Source of the DNA: JAPLDB01 sp038206355
Lineage (GTDB): Bacteria > Bacteroidota > Bacteroidia > AKYH767-A > 2013-40CM-41-45
Length of the DNA: 64,000 nucleotides
Direction of reading: 5' to 3'
Assembly (NCBI GenBank): GCA_038206355.1
Contig: JBBRAY010000014.1
Coordinates: 12,994-76,993, forward strand
Part shown: positions 1-9,020 of the stretch, one piece after another
How positions within the stretch are numbered: the first letter of the stretch is position 1
Layout: each line of letters opens with the position of its first letter
The notes under the pieces: generated by a model
Told to the model about the DNA's origin: nothing
Databases searched by the model: none
The model's input: the letters and a program-made list of their open reading frames with translations, nothing else
Translations under genes and position numbers: made by a program

Positions 1-558
1 GGACTCGTGCGTTTTTATGGAGCCAATGGATATACTTTCAACTTTACTAATTCTACCATCCCCAGTGAATCCTTTGACGCTGTTGATGTGGACTCTGCAG
101 GCAATGTTTACCTTGGATCTTTTGACAATGGCGTAGTAAGAAAACAAGGCAACAATTTTTTTTCTTACAACACCTCCAATTCAGCCATGCCTGATGACAT
201 CGTTTTTTCTGTAGCCGTTGAACGCACAGGAATTATCTGGGCCGGAACTTCTGTGGAAGGTGTAGTTAGGATTGATGAACCACTTTATGTTCCGGTACTT
301 GCTGCAGAAAGCCGGCGTTCATTTTCCGTTTATCCCAATCCCGTAAAGGACCATCTCAAAATACTTAGTGATGGCTTCTCATATGAAATAGTCGTTCAAA
401 TCATTCTATATAATTCAATCGGGTCACAGGTTCCCTTGCCAATTGACAACTGCGAACTTCCTGTTCAAATGGATGTTTCCTCCCTTCCTCCCGGAATTTA
501 CTTCCTTTCCATTACCTCCGGAAATAAAACCGTGAGCAGGAAAGTTATTAAGATGTAA
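1..558 (+). CDS. T9SS-secreted two-component-regulator-type propeller protein, 3' part
   Basis: The reading frame is open from the first base, so the gene begins before the window; a GTG at 7 is probably internal. The visible part has propeller-type repeats (a segment with DSAGNVYLGSFDNGVV, then ERTGIIWAGTSVEGVVRI), as in two-component-regulator propeller blades. It ends in a T9SS type A sorting domain starting at FSVYPNPVKD and containing PPGIYFLSI before a basic end. I infer an exported or surface-anchored beta-propeller protein. Its substrate cannot be told. The family call rests on short repeat matches only; the sorting domain is clear. Confidence 0.85.
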   Translation, partial: GLVRFYGANGYTFNFTNSTIPSESFDAVDVDSAGNVYLGSFDNGVVRKQGNNFFSYNTSNSAMPDDIVFSVAVERTGIIWAGTSVEGVVRIDEPLYVPVLAAESRRSFSVYPNPVKDHLKILSDGFSYEIVVQIILYNSIGSQVPLPIDNCELPVQMDVSSLPPGIYFLSITSGNKTVSRKVIKM

Positions 559-642
559 TGCGTTTTTGATGTCAGGAATTTAAGATAACGCAAATCCCTC
601 CTGCCACTGTTTCGCATAACTTCACGCCACTAATTTTTCACA

Positions 643-2157
643 TTGTCTTCCTTAAAGAAACTCGCTTCGCAAACAGCAGTGTATGGATTGAGCAGCATTG
701 TCGGCCGCATGCTCAATTATTTGCTCGTGCCGCTTTATACCCGCGTTTTCGTTACAGGTGAATACGGCGTGGTAACGGAGCTTTATGCATACGTTTCTTT
801 CTTCAATATCATTTTTACTTATGGACTGGAGACGGCATTTTTCCGTTATGCAGAAAAAGAAAAAGGCAATCCGAAAGTATATTCCACTTCTCTCATCAGC
901 ATCATTGCCTCATCCATTTCTCTTGCGCTGGTGATCATTTTATTTTCTTCTCCCATCGCTTCATGGATGAATCACAGTGAAGGGTCTGAGAAAATGTTAC
1001 CGCAGTACATTAGTTGTTTTGCCCTCGTGCTGGCCTTTGATGCCATCAGCGCCATTCCGTTTGCAAGACTCCGGCAGGAAGCAAGGGCGTGGCGTTTTGC
1101 ATCCATCAAGATGGTGTGGATACTTGTGAATGTCGGACTGAATATTTTCTTCCTCGTCATATGCCCTTCTGTTAAAGACGGCATGTTCCATGATTTCATC
1201 AGCAAAGTTTATGACCCCTCTATTGGAATAGGATATGTTTTTATCAGCAACCTCGCAGCAAGTGGTATCGTTCTGATTTTTCTTTCTCCTGAAATTTTCA
1301 AAATAAATTATTCCTTCGATAAAAAACTCTGGACAACGATGATCATCTATTCGCTTCCGTTGATGGTTGCAGGTTTTGCCGGGATGATCAATGAAACGTT
1401 TGACCGCATCATGTTGCCCCGCCTGATTGCAGATAAGTCAACAGCACTTTCACAACTTGGTATTTACGGTGCGTGTTACAAGCTGTCTATATTAATGTCA
1501 CTCTTTGTGCAAACCTTTCGCTATGCAGCAGAACCGTTTTTCTTTTCGCAGGCGTCGAGCGACAATGCAAAGCGAACCTATGCGCGCGTCATGCATTACT
1601 TCGTACTCATGTGTGCATTTATTTTTCTGGCCATCATGATGTACATGGATCTTGTACAAAAATTAATCGGCGCAGAATACCGCGAAGGAATAGCCATCGT
1701 TCCCATCTTACTCATGGCCAATCTTTGTCTCGGCGTGTTTTATAATTTATCAATATGGTATAAGCTAACCCATCAGACAAAATGGGGAGCATGGCTTTCC
1801 ATTATCGGTGCGGCGATCACACTCATACTTAATTTTTCACTGATCCCTGCGATGGGTTACATGGGCGCTGCATGGGCAACACTGATATGTTATGCAGCGA
1901 TGATGATTATCTCGTATCTCGTCGGACAAAAATATTACCGGGTGAATTATAATATCCCGTCATTCATTTATTTTATAGGAACAGCATTGGCATTGTATTT
2001 TGTCAGCGAACAGATCAGGAATCATTTTATGTTTGATAAAAACCCGATGATGCTCATCAACACCGGACTTCTGCTCGTTTATCTTCTCTCTGCAGGGATT
2101 TATGAGAGGCGCAAAAATCCCTACATTCGCATCCCTGAAAAAAAGGAAGCTCCCTGA
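643..2157 (+). CDS. Wzx/MATE-like polysaccharide flippase
   Basis: The 504-aa protein has about 12 or more hydrophobic segments across its length. Its N-terminus (LASQTAVYGLSSIVGRMLNY) is typical of the polysaccharide biosynthesis/flippase family, which moves lipid-linked glycans or glycolipids across the inner membrane. The only start fitting the N-terminal motif is TTG at 643; no upstream ATG is in frame and no clear Shine-Dalgarno is seen, as is usual in Bacteroidota. It begins a co-directional block with dut, a sugar nucleotidyltransferase and envelope lipoproteins, which points to a role in cell-surface glycan assembly. The substrate is unknown. Confidence 0.88.
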   Translation: MSSLKKLASQTAVYGLSSIVGRMLNYLLVPLYTRVFVTGEYGVVTELYAYVSFFNIIFTYGLETAFFRYAEKEKGNPKVYSTSLISIIASSISLALVIILFSSPIASWMNHSEGSEKMLPQYISCFALVLAFDAISAIPFARLRQEARAWRFASIKMVWILVNVGLNIFFLVICPSVKDGMFHDFISKVYDPSIGIGYVFISNLAASGIVLIFLSPEIFKINYSFDKKLWTTMIIYSLPLMVAGFAGMINETFDRIMLPRLIADKSTALSQLGIYGACYKLSILMSLFVQTFRYAAEPFFFSQASSDNAKRTYARVMHYFVLMCAFIFLAIMMYMDLVQKLIGAEYREGIAIVPILLMANLCLGVFYNLSIWYKLTHQTKWGAWLSIIGAAITLILNFSLIPAMGYMGAAWATLICYAAMMIISYLVGQKYYRVNYNIPSFIYFIGTALALYFVSEQIRNHFMFDKNPMMLINTGLLLVYLLSAGIYERRKNPYIRIPEKKEAP

Positions 2158-2194
2158 ATTAATGGATCCGGAGCCATAAAAACCAGAATCTCAA

Positions 2195-2629
2195 ATGGAA
2201 GTAAGAATCATAAATAAATCGAAACATCCGCTCCCCGGTTATGAAACCATTCATTCTGCGGGTATGGATTTGCGTGCGAACCTTGACAGCCCGGTTACAC
2301 TTCTGCCATTGCAGCGTGCCATGGTTGCCACCGGACTTTTCATTGAACTTCCTGCAGGAACAGAAGCCCAGGTAAGGCCCCGCAGCGGACTGGCAGCAAA
2401 AAAAGGAATTACCGTTCTCAACGCACCCGGTACCATTGATGCCGATTACCGCGGTGAAGTGAAAGTGATACTCGTGAATCTTTCAAATGATCCGTTCGTA
2501 ATTGAAGACGGGGAACGCATTGCACAACTCATCGTTGCGAAACATGAACGCGTGGAATGGAAAGAAACAGCCGATCTGCTGGAAACCGAAAGGGGTACGG
2601 GGGGATTTGGATCAACGGGAAATAGGTAG
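2195..2629 (+). CDS. dut: dUTP diphosphatase (dUTPase)
   Basis: The enzyme hydrolyses dUTP to dUMP and pyrophosphate, keeping uracil out of DNA and supplying dUMP for dTMP synthesis. The 144-aa length is normal for the trimeric family. The five conserved motifs are visible in order: AGMDLRA, PRSGLAAKKG, the TIDADYRGE motif with the nucleotide-binding residues, RIAQLIV, and the glycine-rich end GTGGFGSTG that closes over the substrate. The gene lies 37 bp after the flippase. The dut/flippase/nucleotidyltransferase order is commonly kept in Bacteroidota without an obvious metabolic reason. Confidence 0.97.
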   Translation: MEVRIINKSKHPLPGYETIHSAGMDLRANLDSPVTLLPLQRAMVATGLFIELPAGTEAQVRPRSGLAAKKGITVLNAPGTIDADYRGEVKVILVNLSNDPFVIEDGERIAQLIVAKHERVEWKETADLLETERGTGGFGSTGNR

Positions 2630-2632
2630 GCA

Positions 2633-2650
2633 TCCCGATAGCTATCGGGA
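2633..2650. repeat. Perfect 18-bp palindrome, copy 1
   Basis: TCCCGATAGCTATCGGGA is a perfect palindrome lying 4 bp after the dut stop codon. The same 18 bases occur at 43869-43886 and 45027-45044, there inside coding sequence. The spacer after it (about 2704-2733) is a degenerate run of CTACTGCC-like words; similar wording follows polA at 46576-46609. Confidence 0.9.
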
Positions 2651-2793
2651 GGCGGTATGCAATAGGCAAGGGTTTCAAATAGAACTTGCAGCTTGGTATT
2701 TTTGCCCACTGCTTACTGCCCACTACTTACTACAGAATTGCAGGTGCGAAACGAATATTTTTTATAGAATTTAATTAAACTCAGATACATAAA

Positions 2794-3795
2794 ATGAAGA
2801 TCATAGTCCCCATGGCGGGTATGGGAAAGCGGATGCGACCGCATACTTTAACGATCCCGAAACCATTGATCCCTGTTGCAGGAAAGCCAATCGTACAATG
2901 GCTTGTAGAGGATATTATTAAAGTCTGTAAGGAAAAAGTAACCGATATTGCTTTTGTCGTAGGGCATTTCGGACAAGAGACAGAAGCCCGTCTGATTAAG
3001 ATTGCCGAAAGCCAGGGCGCCAAAGGACATATTTATTACCAGGATGAACCTCTGGGAACTGCACATGCCATCCTGTGTGCAAAAGATCAGCTGGATGGAA
3101 AAGTGATCGTCGCTTTTGCCGATACATTATTCCGTGCCGACTTTACGATGGACGAAGACAAAGAAGGCATCATCTGGGTGAATAAAATTGATGACCCTAA
3201 AATGTTTGGAGTCATAAAAGTGGATGATAAAGGTGTGATTACCGACTTTGTAGAGAAGCCGCAAACTTTTGTGAGCGATCTGGCAATCATCGGAATATAT
3301 TATATGAAAGACGGGGCTTACCTCCGCAAGGAAATGCAGTTCCTCGTTGACAATAACATCAAGGAGAAAGGCGAATTTCAACTGACGAATGCCCTTGAGA
3401 ACATGAAGCAAAAGGGAACGAAATTTTTTCCGGGAAAAGTGGATGAATGGCTTGACTGCGGAAATAAGGACGCAACGGTGTACACCAATCAGCGCGTACT
3501 CGAGATGCATAAAGGCGAATTGAAGATTCCGGCATCTGTGAAACTGGAAAATGCGCTCGTTATTCAGCCCTGTTTCATCGGGGAGAATTGTACCTTTATT
3601 AATTCTGTAGTAGGTCCGCATGTATCTATAGGAGCAAATACAAAAGTGGAAAACTCGAACATCAGCAACAGCATCATCCAGACCAATTGCAAAATAAAAA
3701 ATGCCGTTATCAGTAATTCAATGATTGGTAACTTTGCTGAATACGCCCGTAATGCAGATGACCTCAGCATCGGGGACTATTCTACACAGCATTAA
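2794..3795 (+). CDS. Sugar-phosphate nucleotidyltransferase with left-handed beta-helix tail
   Basis: Residues 1-235 form a nucleotidyltransferase domain with the signature MAGMGKRMRPHTLTIPKPL, whose GxGxRxxP..PK pattern binds the NTP and sugar phosphate. Residues 250-320 show hexapeptide-type repeats (for example CFIGENCTFINSVVGPHVSI) of a left-handed beta helix. The family makes NDP-sugars from sugar-1-phosphates (RmlA, GlmU and mannose-1-phosphate guanylyltransferase relatives). The exact sugar cannot be assigned, and no acetyltransferase activity should be assumed. It lies between dut and a TPR lipoprotein in the envelope block and probably supplies activated sugar for surface glycans. 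Confidence 0.88.
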   Translation: MKIIVPMAGMGKRMRPHTLTIPKPLIPVAGKPIVQWLVEDIIKVCKEKVTDIAFVVGHFGQETEARLIKIAESQGAKGHIYYQDEPLGTAHAILCAKDQLDGKVIVAFADTLFRADFTMDEDKEGIIWVNKIDDPKMFGVIKVDDKGVITDFVEKPQTFVSDLAIIGIYYMKDGAYLRKEMQFLVDNNIKEKGEFQLTNALENMKQKGTKFFPGKVDEWLDCGNKDATVYTNQRVLEMHKGELKIPASVKLENALVIQPCFIGENCTFINSVVGPHVSIGANTKVENSNISNSIIQTNCKIKNAVISNSMIGNFAEYARNADDLSIGDYSTQH

Positions 3796-3832
3796 CACCA
3801 AACAATCCGGTACCAACAGCGTTTACTATCCG

Positions 3833-5566
3833 ATGAAAAAAACTTTTCTGCTCGTCCTCCCCATTGCATTGCTCATGTCCTGTAAAGGCGGACAACAGGC
3901 AACAACTTCCAAGCCGGCTACCAAGAGTGCACTGAACGAATCACAGCGCACAGAAGTCACCTATCTGTTTTTCAATGCCAACAAGGAAAAGATTCTCGGT
4001 AACTTGAATAACGCGGCTGATTTATTTGCTGAAGTCATTCGCAAAGACGGCAGCAACCATGCTTCCATGTATGAGCTTGCAAATATTTACGCGCAGCAAA
4101 AAAAATACAGCGACGCTTTATTCTTCATCCGCACCGCATATAAACTGGATTCGAAAAATGAATGGTATGCACAATCATTTGCCGACATCCTCCAGAAGAA
4201 TGGAAAGTTTGACGAGTCGGCAACGGTGTATGAACAACTTCTGAAAGAAAAACCTGACCGCCTGGAATATTATTTCGAATGGGCATCAGCATTGATCTAT
4301 GCCAACAAACTGGCGGAGTCAATTAAAGTGCTCGACAAACTGGAAACGAAAGTAGGTGTGAATAAAGACATTGTGATGCAAAAGCAGCGCCTTTATATGC
4401 AGTTGGGTAAAACGGATAAAGCCATTGCAGAAGTTCAGAAACTCATTGATGAAAATCCAAAGGACGCCCAGGCCTACGGAATGCTTGCAGAGCTTTATCA
4501 GAACATGGGACAAAAAGAAAAGGCGCTGGAAATTTATAATAAGGTACTGGAAATAGATCCTGAGAATCCATACATCCATCTGTCACTCGCCGATTATTAC
4601 CGCAGCAATGGTGAAAAGGAAAAATCAGTGGCGGAACTAAAGAAAGCATTCGGAAATAAAAAACTCGACATTGACACAAAGATCCAGATCCTCGCTTCTT
4701 ATTATGCACTGGTAGAAGTGCATCCTGAAATGAGGGAGCAGGCGCTTGAAATGAGCAAGCTGCTTATCGAAGCCAATCCTGAAGATTCAAGGGCGCATGC
4801 TGTGTATGGCGATTTTCTTATTCAGGATAAGCAATATGATAAAGCACTTGATGAATACCTCACAGCGAAAAAACTGGGCGCTAAAGAATATGCCGTTGCA
4901 CAGCAACTGATGTTTCTTGAATCACAACTGCAAAGATGGGATTCATTAATTACAGAAAGCGAAGAAACCATCAGCAATTTTCCTGACCAGCCACTGGGGT
5001 ATTTTTTCAATGGCCTTGCCAATTCACAAAAGAAAAAATATGCTGATGCTGTGAAATCATTAAACAGCGGAGTGAAACTTATCGTTGACAATAAAAACCT
5101 CGAAGGACAATTTTATTCCAGTCTGGGTGAAGCATACAACGAGCTGAAGAATTATGAAAAGAGTGATGAAAGCTATGAAAAGGCGTTGGAGCTAAATGCA
5201 AAAGATGCCAATGTGCTGAATAATTATTCCTATTTTTTATCTGTGAGGGGAGAGAAGATGGACAAAGCAGAAAAGATGTCGAAGGAATCGAACGACCTTG
5301 AACCCGACCAGGGCTCTTATGAAGATACGTATGGATGGATCATGTACAAGCAGGGAAAATACAGCGAGGCAAAAATATGGATTGAAAAATCATTATCACA
5401 TGGCAGCGACAAAAGTGCAACGGTACTCGAACATTACGGAGACATTCTCTTTAAGCTTGGCGATACAGGCAAAGCATATGAATACTGGCAACGGGCAAAA
5501 AATGCCGGTGATGACGGCTCCGAATTCCTTGATAAAAAACTGGAAGGAAAAAAATTGATTGAGTAA
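3833..5566 (+). CDS. Tetratricopeptide-repeat lipoprotein
   Basis: A longer frame opens at 3725 inside the preceding gene, but the ATG at 3833 starts a proper lipoprotein signal (MKKTFLLVLPIALLMSC, lipobox LMSC), giving 577 aa. The mature protein is almost entirely TPR helices, for example AQAYGMLAELYQNMGQKEKA, LEIYNKVLEIDPENPYIHLS and YEKSDESYEKALELNAKDAN. It is probably anchored in the outer membrane facing the periplasm and acts as a protein-binding scaffold. In Bacteroidota this gene regularly precedes the DUF4292 and EnvC-type genes, as here, which suggests work on envelope or peptidoglycan assembly. The exact partner is unknown. Confidence 0.88.
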   Translation: MKKTFLLVLPIALLMSCKGGQQATTSKPATKSALNESQRTEVTYLFFNANKEKILGNLNNAADLFAEVIRKDGSNHASMYELANIYAQQKKYSDALFFIRTAYKLDSKNEWYAQSFADILQKNGKFDESATVYEQLLKEKPDRLEYYFEWASALIYANKLAESIKVLDKLETKVGVNKDIVMQKQRLYMQLGKTDKAIAEVQKLIDENPKDAQAYGMLAELYQNMGQKEKALEIYNKVLEIDPENPYIHLSLADYYRSNGEKEKSVAELKKAFGNKKLDIDTKIQILASYYALVEVHPEMREQALEMSKLLIEANPEDSRAHAVYGDFLIQDKQYDKALDEYLTAKKLGAKEYAVAQQLMFLESQLQRWDSLITESEETISNFPDQPLGYFFNGLANSQKKKYADAVKSLNSGVKLIVDNKNLEGQFYSSLGEAYNELKNYEKSDESYEKALELNAKDANVLNNYSYFLSVRGEKMDKAEKMSKESNDLEPDQGSYEDTYGWIMYKQGKYSEAKIWIEKSLSHGSDKSATVLEHYGDILFKLGDTGKAYEYWQRAKNAGDDGSEFLDKKLEGKKLIE

Positions 5567-5590
5567 GAGTCAAAGAATTATTTATCTTTG
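5559..5590 (+). promoter_or_regulatory. Bacteroidota-type promoter for the small gene at 5610
   Basis: TTG at 5559-5561 is followed after 21 bp by TATCTTTG at 5583-5590, fitting the -33/-7 consensus TTG/TAnnTTTG. It overlaps the last codons of the TPR gene. Transcription would begin about 15 nt before the ATG at 5610, so the small gene is probably transcribed on its own. Confidence 0.6.
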
Positions 5591-5609
5591 TTTGAAACCC
5601 AATATAGTG

Positions 5610-5804
5610 ATGACAACTGTTATTGTAAAAATACCTGAGGGTAAGGAAAGTTTATCAAAAGAGTTTTTTAAGAAACATCACTTGAAAACCCGTATTTTGA
5701 AATCAAAGGAGGACGAAGATCTAATTGCGAAGTGGATTGACGAAGGAATGAAGAGTGGCGAAGTTTCTGAACGGGAAATATTTGAGACTTTAAAAAATAA
5801 TTGA
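5610..5804 (+). CDS. Small charged protein of unknown function
   Basis: The frame is open from 5559, but I choose the ATG at 5610 because a good promoter box ends at 5590 and the extra 17 residues are not protein-like. The product is 64 aa, starts MTTVIVKIPEGKESLSKEFF and is rich in Lys and Glu, with a predicted helical C-terminal half (DEDLIAKWIDEGMKSGEVSE). It looks like the small antitoxin or adaptor type, but no toxin gene is next to it and no family was recognised. It interrupts the otherwise conserved TPR-DUF4292 order. Confidence 0.6.
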   Translation: MTTVIVKIPEGKESLSKEFFKKHHLKTRILKSKEDEDLIAKWIDEGMKSGEVSEREIFETLKNN

Positions 5805-5891
5805 AAAACTTCGCAAAAACGTTATACATATAACCAATTCTGTTTTTCCCGGTTCGGCCACAGGAATCTTTTTTACTAAAAATTGTTTCCA

Positions 5892-5899
5892 TAAGTTTG
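5892..5899 (+). promoter_or_regulatory. Possible -7 promoter box before the DUF4292 gene
   Basis: TAAGTTTG fits TAnnTTTG and lies 14 bp before the ATG at 5914. No TTG is seen at the usual 19-21 bp upstream, so support is partial. The leader would be about 8-10 nt. Confidence 0.4.
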
Positions 5900-5913
5900 G
5901 AAAGGAGTTGCGA

Positions 5914-6747
5914 ATGCTTTTTAAAAACTATTTTGTTTCTTTAGTCTTTGCCTGCTGCTGCTTCCTGTTGCCTCTGTCCTCTTGCCACCCCACAAAAAAA
6001 ATCGTTGACACCCCACACCCTGTTAAGCTAAAGGGCACCAATGTGATCGAATTATTTGATTCACTTCAAGCCCACCGATTCGACTTTGAATGGCTTACAG
6101 CAAAAGCCGATGTGGAATACACCGATCAGGAAAACAATTCGCAATCTTTTGACGTCAACATCAGGGTCAGAAAAGACAGCGTGATATGGATTTCTGTAAC
6201 GCCTTTGCTTGGTATTGAGGCCGTGCGCGTTATCATCACACCCGATAGCATGAAAATCATGAATCGCCTGAAGAAGACCTATACTGCACGCGGTTTTAAT
6301 TTTCTGGACGATATGCTGAAAGCGCGCATTAACTTTGAAATTATGCAGGCCGTACTCGTTGGTAATTATTTTCCTTACCTGAAAAATGAAAAATTGAAAT
6401 CCGTTTATGAAGATACTACATTCGTAATATTAAGTACGCTGAATAAAAGGCAAACAAAACGCATCGCAGAGGAAAAAGATCCCACCAAACCCATCATTCA
6501 GGATTTCTGGATTGATGACTATTACCGCATCAATAAATCCCGTATTACAGATGACAAACTCAACCGTACGCTGCAGGCAGAATACAATGACTTTCTTGAT
6601 GTCGACAACAAACGTTTTCCGCATAATTTTTTCGTCACAGTAACCGCAGCCACATCACTCAGAATAAAAGTGAAATACACCAAAGTTGTTTCCGGAGAAC
6701 CGCAGTCGCTGCCTTTTACGGTGCCGGAGAAGTATGAGAAAAAGTAA
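5914..6747 (+). CDS. DUF4292 family lipoprotein
   Basis: The 277-aa protein has a lipoprotein signal (MLFKNYFVSLVFACCCFLL followed by LSSC). The start at ATG 5914 follows AAGGAG by 7 nt and is preferred over the TTG at 5908. The mature part fits DUF4292, a Bacteroidota family with a LolA/LppX-like half-barrel fold: LTAKADVEYTD near residue 60, DSVIWISVTPLLGIEAVRVI near 90, and a C-terminal strand-rich portion ending in LPFTVPEKYEKK. Relatives of this fold handle lipids or lipoproteins in the periplasm, so a role in outer-membrane lipid or lipoprotein handling is inferred, not shown. Confidence 0.8.
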   Translation: MLFKNYFVSLVFACCCFLLPLSSCHPTKKIVDTPHPVKLKGTNVIELFDSLQAHRFDFEWLTAKADVEYTDQENNSQSFDVNIRVRKDSVIWISVTPLLGIEAVRVIITPDSMKIMNRLKKTYTARGFNFLDDMLKARINFEIMQAVLVGNYFPYLKNEKLKSVYEDTTFVILSTLNKRQTKRIAEEKDPTKPIIQDFWIDDYYRINKSRITDDKLNRTLQAEYNDFLDVDNKRFPHNFFVTVTAATSLRIKVKYTKVVSGEPQSLPFTVPEKYEKK

Positions 6748-6845
6748 GGAAAAAGCGGCACGAAGCAGTTCGCCGGGAGCGAGTCCGGCATTAGGCAAAT
6801 AGAATAGAGAAAGCACGCAGCATTATTGCGTGGCAACCGACAAAA

Positions 6846-7466
6846 ATGACTATTGACAAACGACTATTGGCTTTTCTAACAGTCGGTTTCATTCTCGCAA
6901 CAGTTATGGGTACGCTCACTCACGAATGCGGTCATTACCTTGTAGCGAAATCTTTGGGATATGACGCCAAAATTAATTACGCATTTACTCATTGGACAAA
7001 ATCAAATCCTGACCAGGCAATAAATACTTCTGATAATTTATGGATAACACTTGGCGGACCTTTGGAAACAATGCTCACCGGAACTTTCGGGCTAACGCTT
7101 CTGTTTCTATTGCGAAAATCATTTCAGCCGACACAGAAACTTTCGTTCGGACAATGGAGTGTAATTTTTATTTCGCTTTTTTGGCTCAGGCAAACAGCAA
7201 ATTATATTGTATGGCTTGGTGATTATTTTTTCAGCGGACAATTTTCAAATCGATCTGACGAAATCAAACTTGCACGACAACTCCAACTTCCTGATTGGAT
7301 AATTTCTGCACCAACGGCAACAATTGGAGCAATTGTATTGACAACTATTATTTTCAAATTCATTCCAACCAAACAACGACTGACTTTTATTCTGTCTGGA
7401 CTTATTGGGGGGGTGACAGGCTATATTTTGTGGTTGCGTTTACCTGGACGAATGATAATGCCGTGA
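6846..7466 (+). CDS. M50-like integral membrane zinc metallopeptidase homologue
   Basis: The 206-aa protein has about five to six hydrophobic segments. The first carries the zinc-binding motif HECGH (residues 26-30), followed by YLVAKSLGYDAKINY. A second motif, LGGPLETMLTGTFG, around residue 70 recalls the GP-containing segment of site-2-protease-like M50 peptidases. These cleave substrates within the membrane or help sense envelope stress. The third zinc ligand cannot be placed with certainty, so activity is a proposal. The gene sits between DUF4292 and envC, which are normally adjacent, and is flanked by about 100 and 250 bp of non-coding sequence. That suggests a later insertion. Confidence 0.6.
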   Translation: MTIDKRLLAFLTVGFILATVMGTLTHECGHYLVAKSLGYDAKINYAFTHWTKSNPDQAINTSDNLWITLGGPLETMLTGTFGLTLLFLLRKSFQPTQKLSFGQWSVIFISLFWLRQTANYIVWLGDYFFSGQFSNRSDEIKLARQLQLPDWIISAPTATIGAIVLTTIIFKFIPTKQRLTFILSGLIGGVTGYILWLRLPGRMIMP

Positions 7467-7715
7467 AAAAAGAAAATATCGACAATTGGAAGTATGCGAC
7501 AGGCATTATACAAGAAGCAAACGGTAGCCTGAACCAAACAGCAAATATCATTTAATTGTATTCGAAAGGTTACATGTAAATATCAATCTGCCAATAATCT
7601 CCATGCATTTATGAAGTTACCGGCGGCCGGTAGCCAGCGGCCAGTTTCCGGTTTTCAACTACAACTTTTTTCATTTTCTTTCGTTTATTGCAAGTCCTAA
7701 GGGAACTCAGCTATA

Positions 7716-9020
7716 ATGGTATCAACCACTTCAAAAAGACTCATTTTCTCAAAGCTATTCGCATTCCGGATTGTGGGGTTGTTCCTGTTTTCCTTTTTTC
7801 TATTCCCCTTTTCCACTATCGCTCAATCAAAAAAGGAACTTGAAAAAAAGAAACTGCAGATTCATAAGGATATTGAATACACCAATAAACTGCTCAGTCA
7901 GACAAGGAAAAGCAAGACTGCATCCCTCTCTCAGCTCGTTACCCTGAATAAACAGATCACCTACCGGTCGGAACTCATCGGAACCATTCATTCGGAAATA
8001 AGCAACGTTGACGGACAGATCAATTATACCAATTCGCAGATTGACTCCATCCTCGGCCGCATGGATGAATTGAAAAAGCACTATGCCGAGCTTCTCTACT
8101 TCGCTTATAAAAATCAGGGCGCATTTTCTAAGCTCTCTTTTATTTTTTCTGCCGACGATTTCAACCAGGCATATCAGAGGCTGAAATACCTTCAGCAGTT
8201 AAGTACGTACCGCATTCATCAGCGCGACCTCATCAGGCAACTTGCAGATTCATTGTCGCAGAAAAAAGGATTACTGGCAGGTGTGAAGAAAGACAAGACA
8301 ACCTTACTTACAACCCAGCAAAAAGAAAAAAATAACCTCAGCAAGGAAAAGAAGGAACAGGTGACGATGGTTAACAGTCTGGCGTCAAAAGAAAAAAAGC
8401 TGAAGTCCGATTTAAAAGAAAAGCAGCAACTCGAAGCGCGACTTAACAAGCTGATCGAGAACGCCATCAAAAAAGAAATAGAAGCGGCGCAGGCAGCAGC
8501 AAGAAAGCGGGCGCAGTCCACACTTTCTGCCAACGCAAAAACAAATAAGGCGAAGGTCGAAAGTAAACCTTATGTGTTGTCGGCCACTCCCGAAGCAGTG
8601 CGGCTGAGCAATGCTTTCGAAAATAACCGCGGGCGCCTGCCATGGCCGGTGGAGCAGGGATTCATCAGCAGTTCTTACGGACATCATTCACACCCGGTGT
8701 GGAAAGACGTTGTGGTAAACAACTCCGGTATTGATATCAATTCTTCCAAAGGCGCAAAAGTTCGTTGTGTATTTGAAGGCAAGGTCACCAAGATCATTGT
8801 CATCATGAACAAATATGCCGTCATCGTTCAGCATGGCGAGTACTTCACCGTCTATTCCAACCTGCAGGATGTTTCTGTTAAATCCGGCGACGTCATTGCC
8901 ACAAAAGAAATCATCGGCACCGTTCAAACCGACGATGAAAACAAATCAGAAGTCCATCTTGAAATCTGGAAAGGCAGCAATAAGATGGATCCGGAGGAGT
9001 GGATAACAGCCAGAAGATAA
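7716..9020 (+). CDS. EnvC-like murein hydrolase activator with degenerate LytM domain
   Basis: The 434-aa protein has a signal peptide (ending near TIAQS), then long coiled coils (about residues 35-250, Lys/Glu/Gln heptads), an Ala-rich linker and a C-terminal LytM/M23 domain (about 310-430: SSYGHHSHP, SGIDINSSKG, EVHLEIW). In active M23 peptidases the metal and catalytic residues lie in HxGxD and HxH motifs. Here the first reads NSGID and the last reads EVHLE, so catalytic residues appear lost, as in E. coli EnvC, which activates amidases instead of cutting peptidoglycan itself. It closes the envelope block. A role in septal or cell-wall amidase control is inferred. Confidence 0.85.
   Translation: MVSTTSKRLIFSKLFAFRIVGLFLFSFFLFPFSTIAQSKKELEKKKLQIHKDIEYTNKLLSQTRKSKTASLSQLVTLNKQITYRSELIGTIHSEISNVDGQINYTNSQIDSILGRMDELKKHYAELLYFAYKNQGAFSKLSFIFSADDFNQAYQRLKYLQQLSTYRIHQRDLIRQLADSLSQKKGLLAGVKKDKTTLLTTQQKEKNNLSKEKKEQVTMVNSLASKEKKLKSDLKEKQQLEARLNKLIENAIKKEIEAAQAAARKRAQSTLSANAKTNKAKVESKPYVLSATPEAVRLSNAFENNRGRLPWPVEQGFISSSYGHHSHPVWKDVVVNNSGIDINSSKGAKVRCVFEGKVTKIIVIMNKYAVIVQHGEYFTVYSNLQDVSVKSGDVIATKEIIGTVQTDDENKSEVHLEIWKGSNKMDPEEWITARR

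Noticed and set aside
3127..3621. 164-aa minus-strand frame
   Set aside because: Antisense to the nucleotidyltransferase gene, no recognisable domain, composition typical of a shadow frame.
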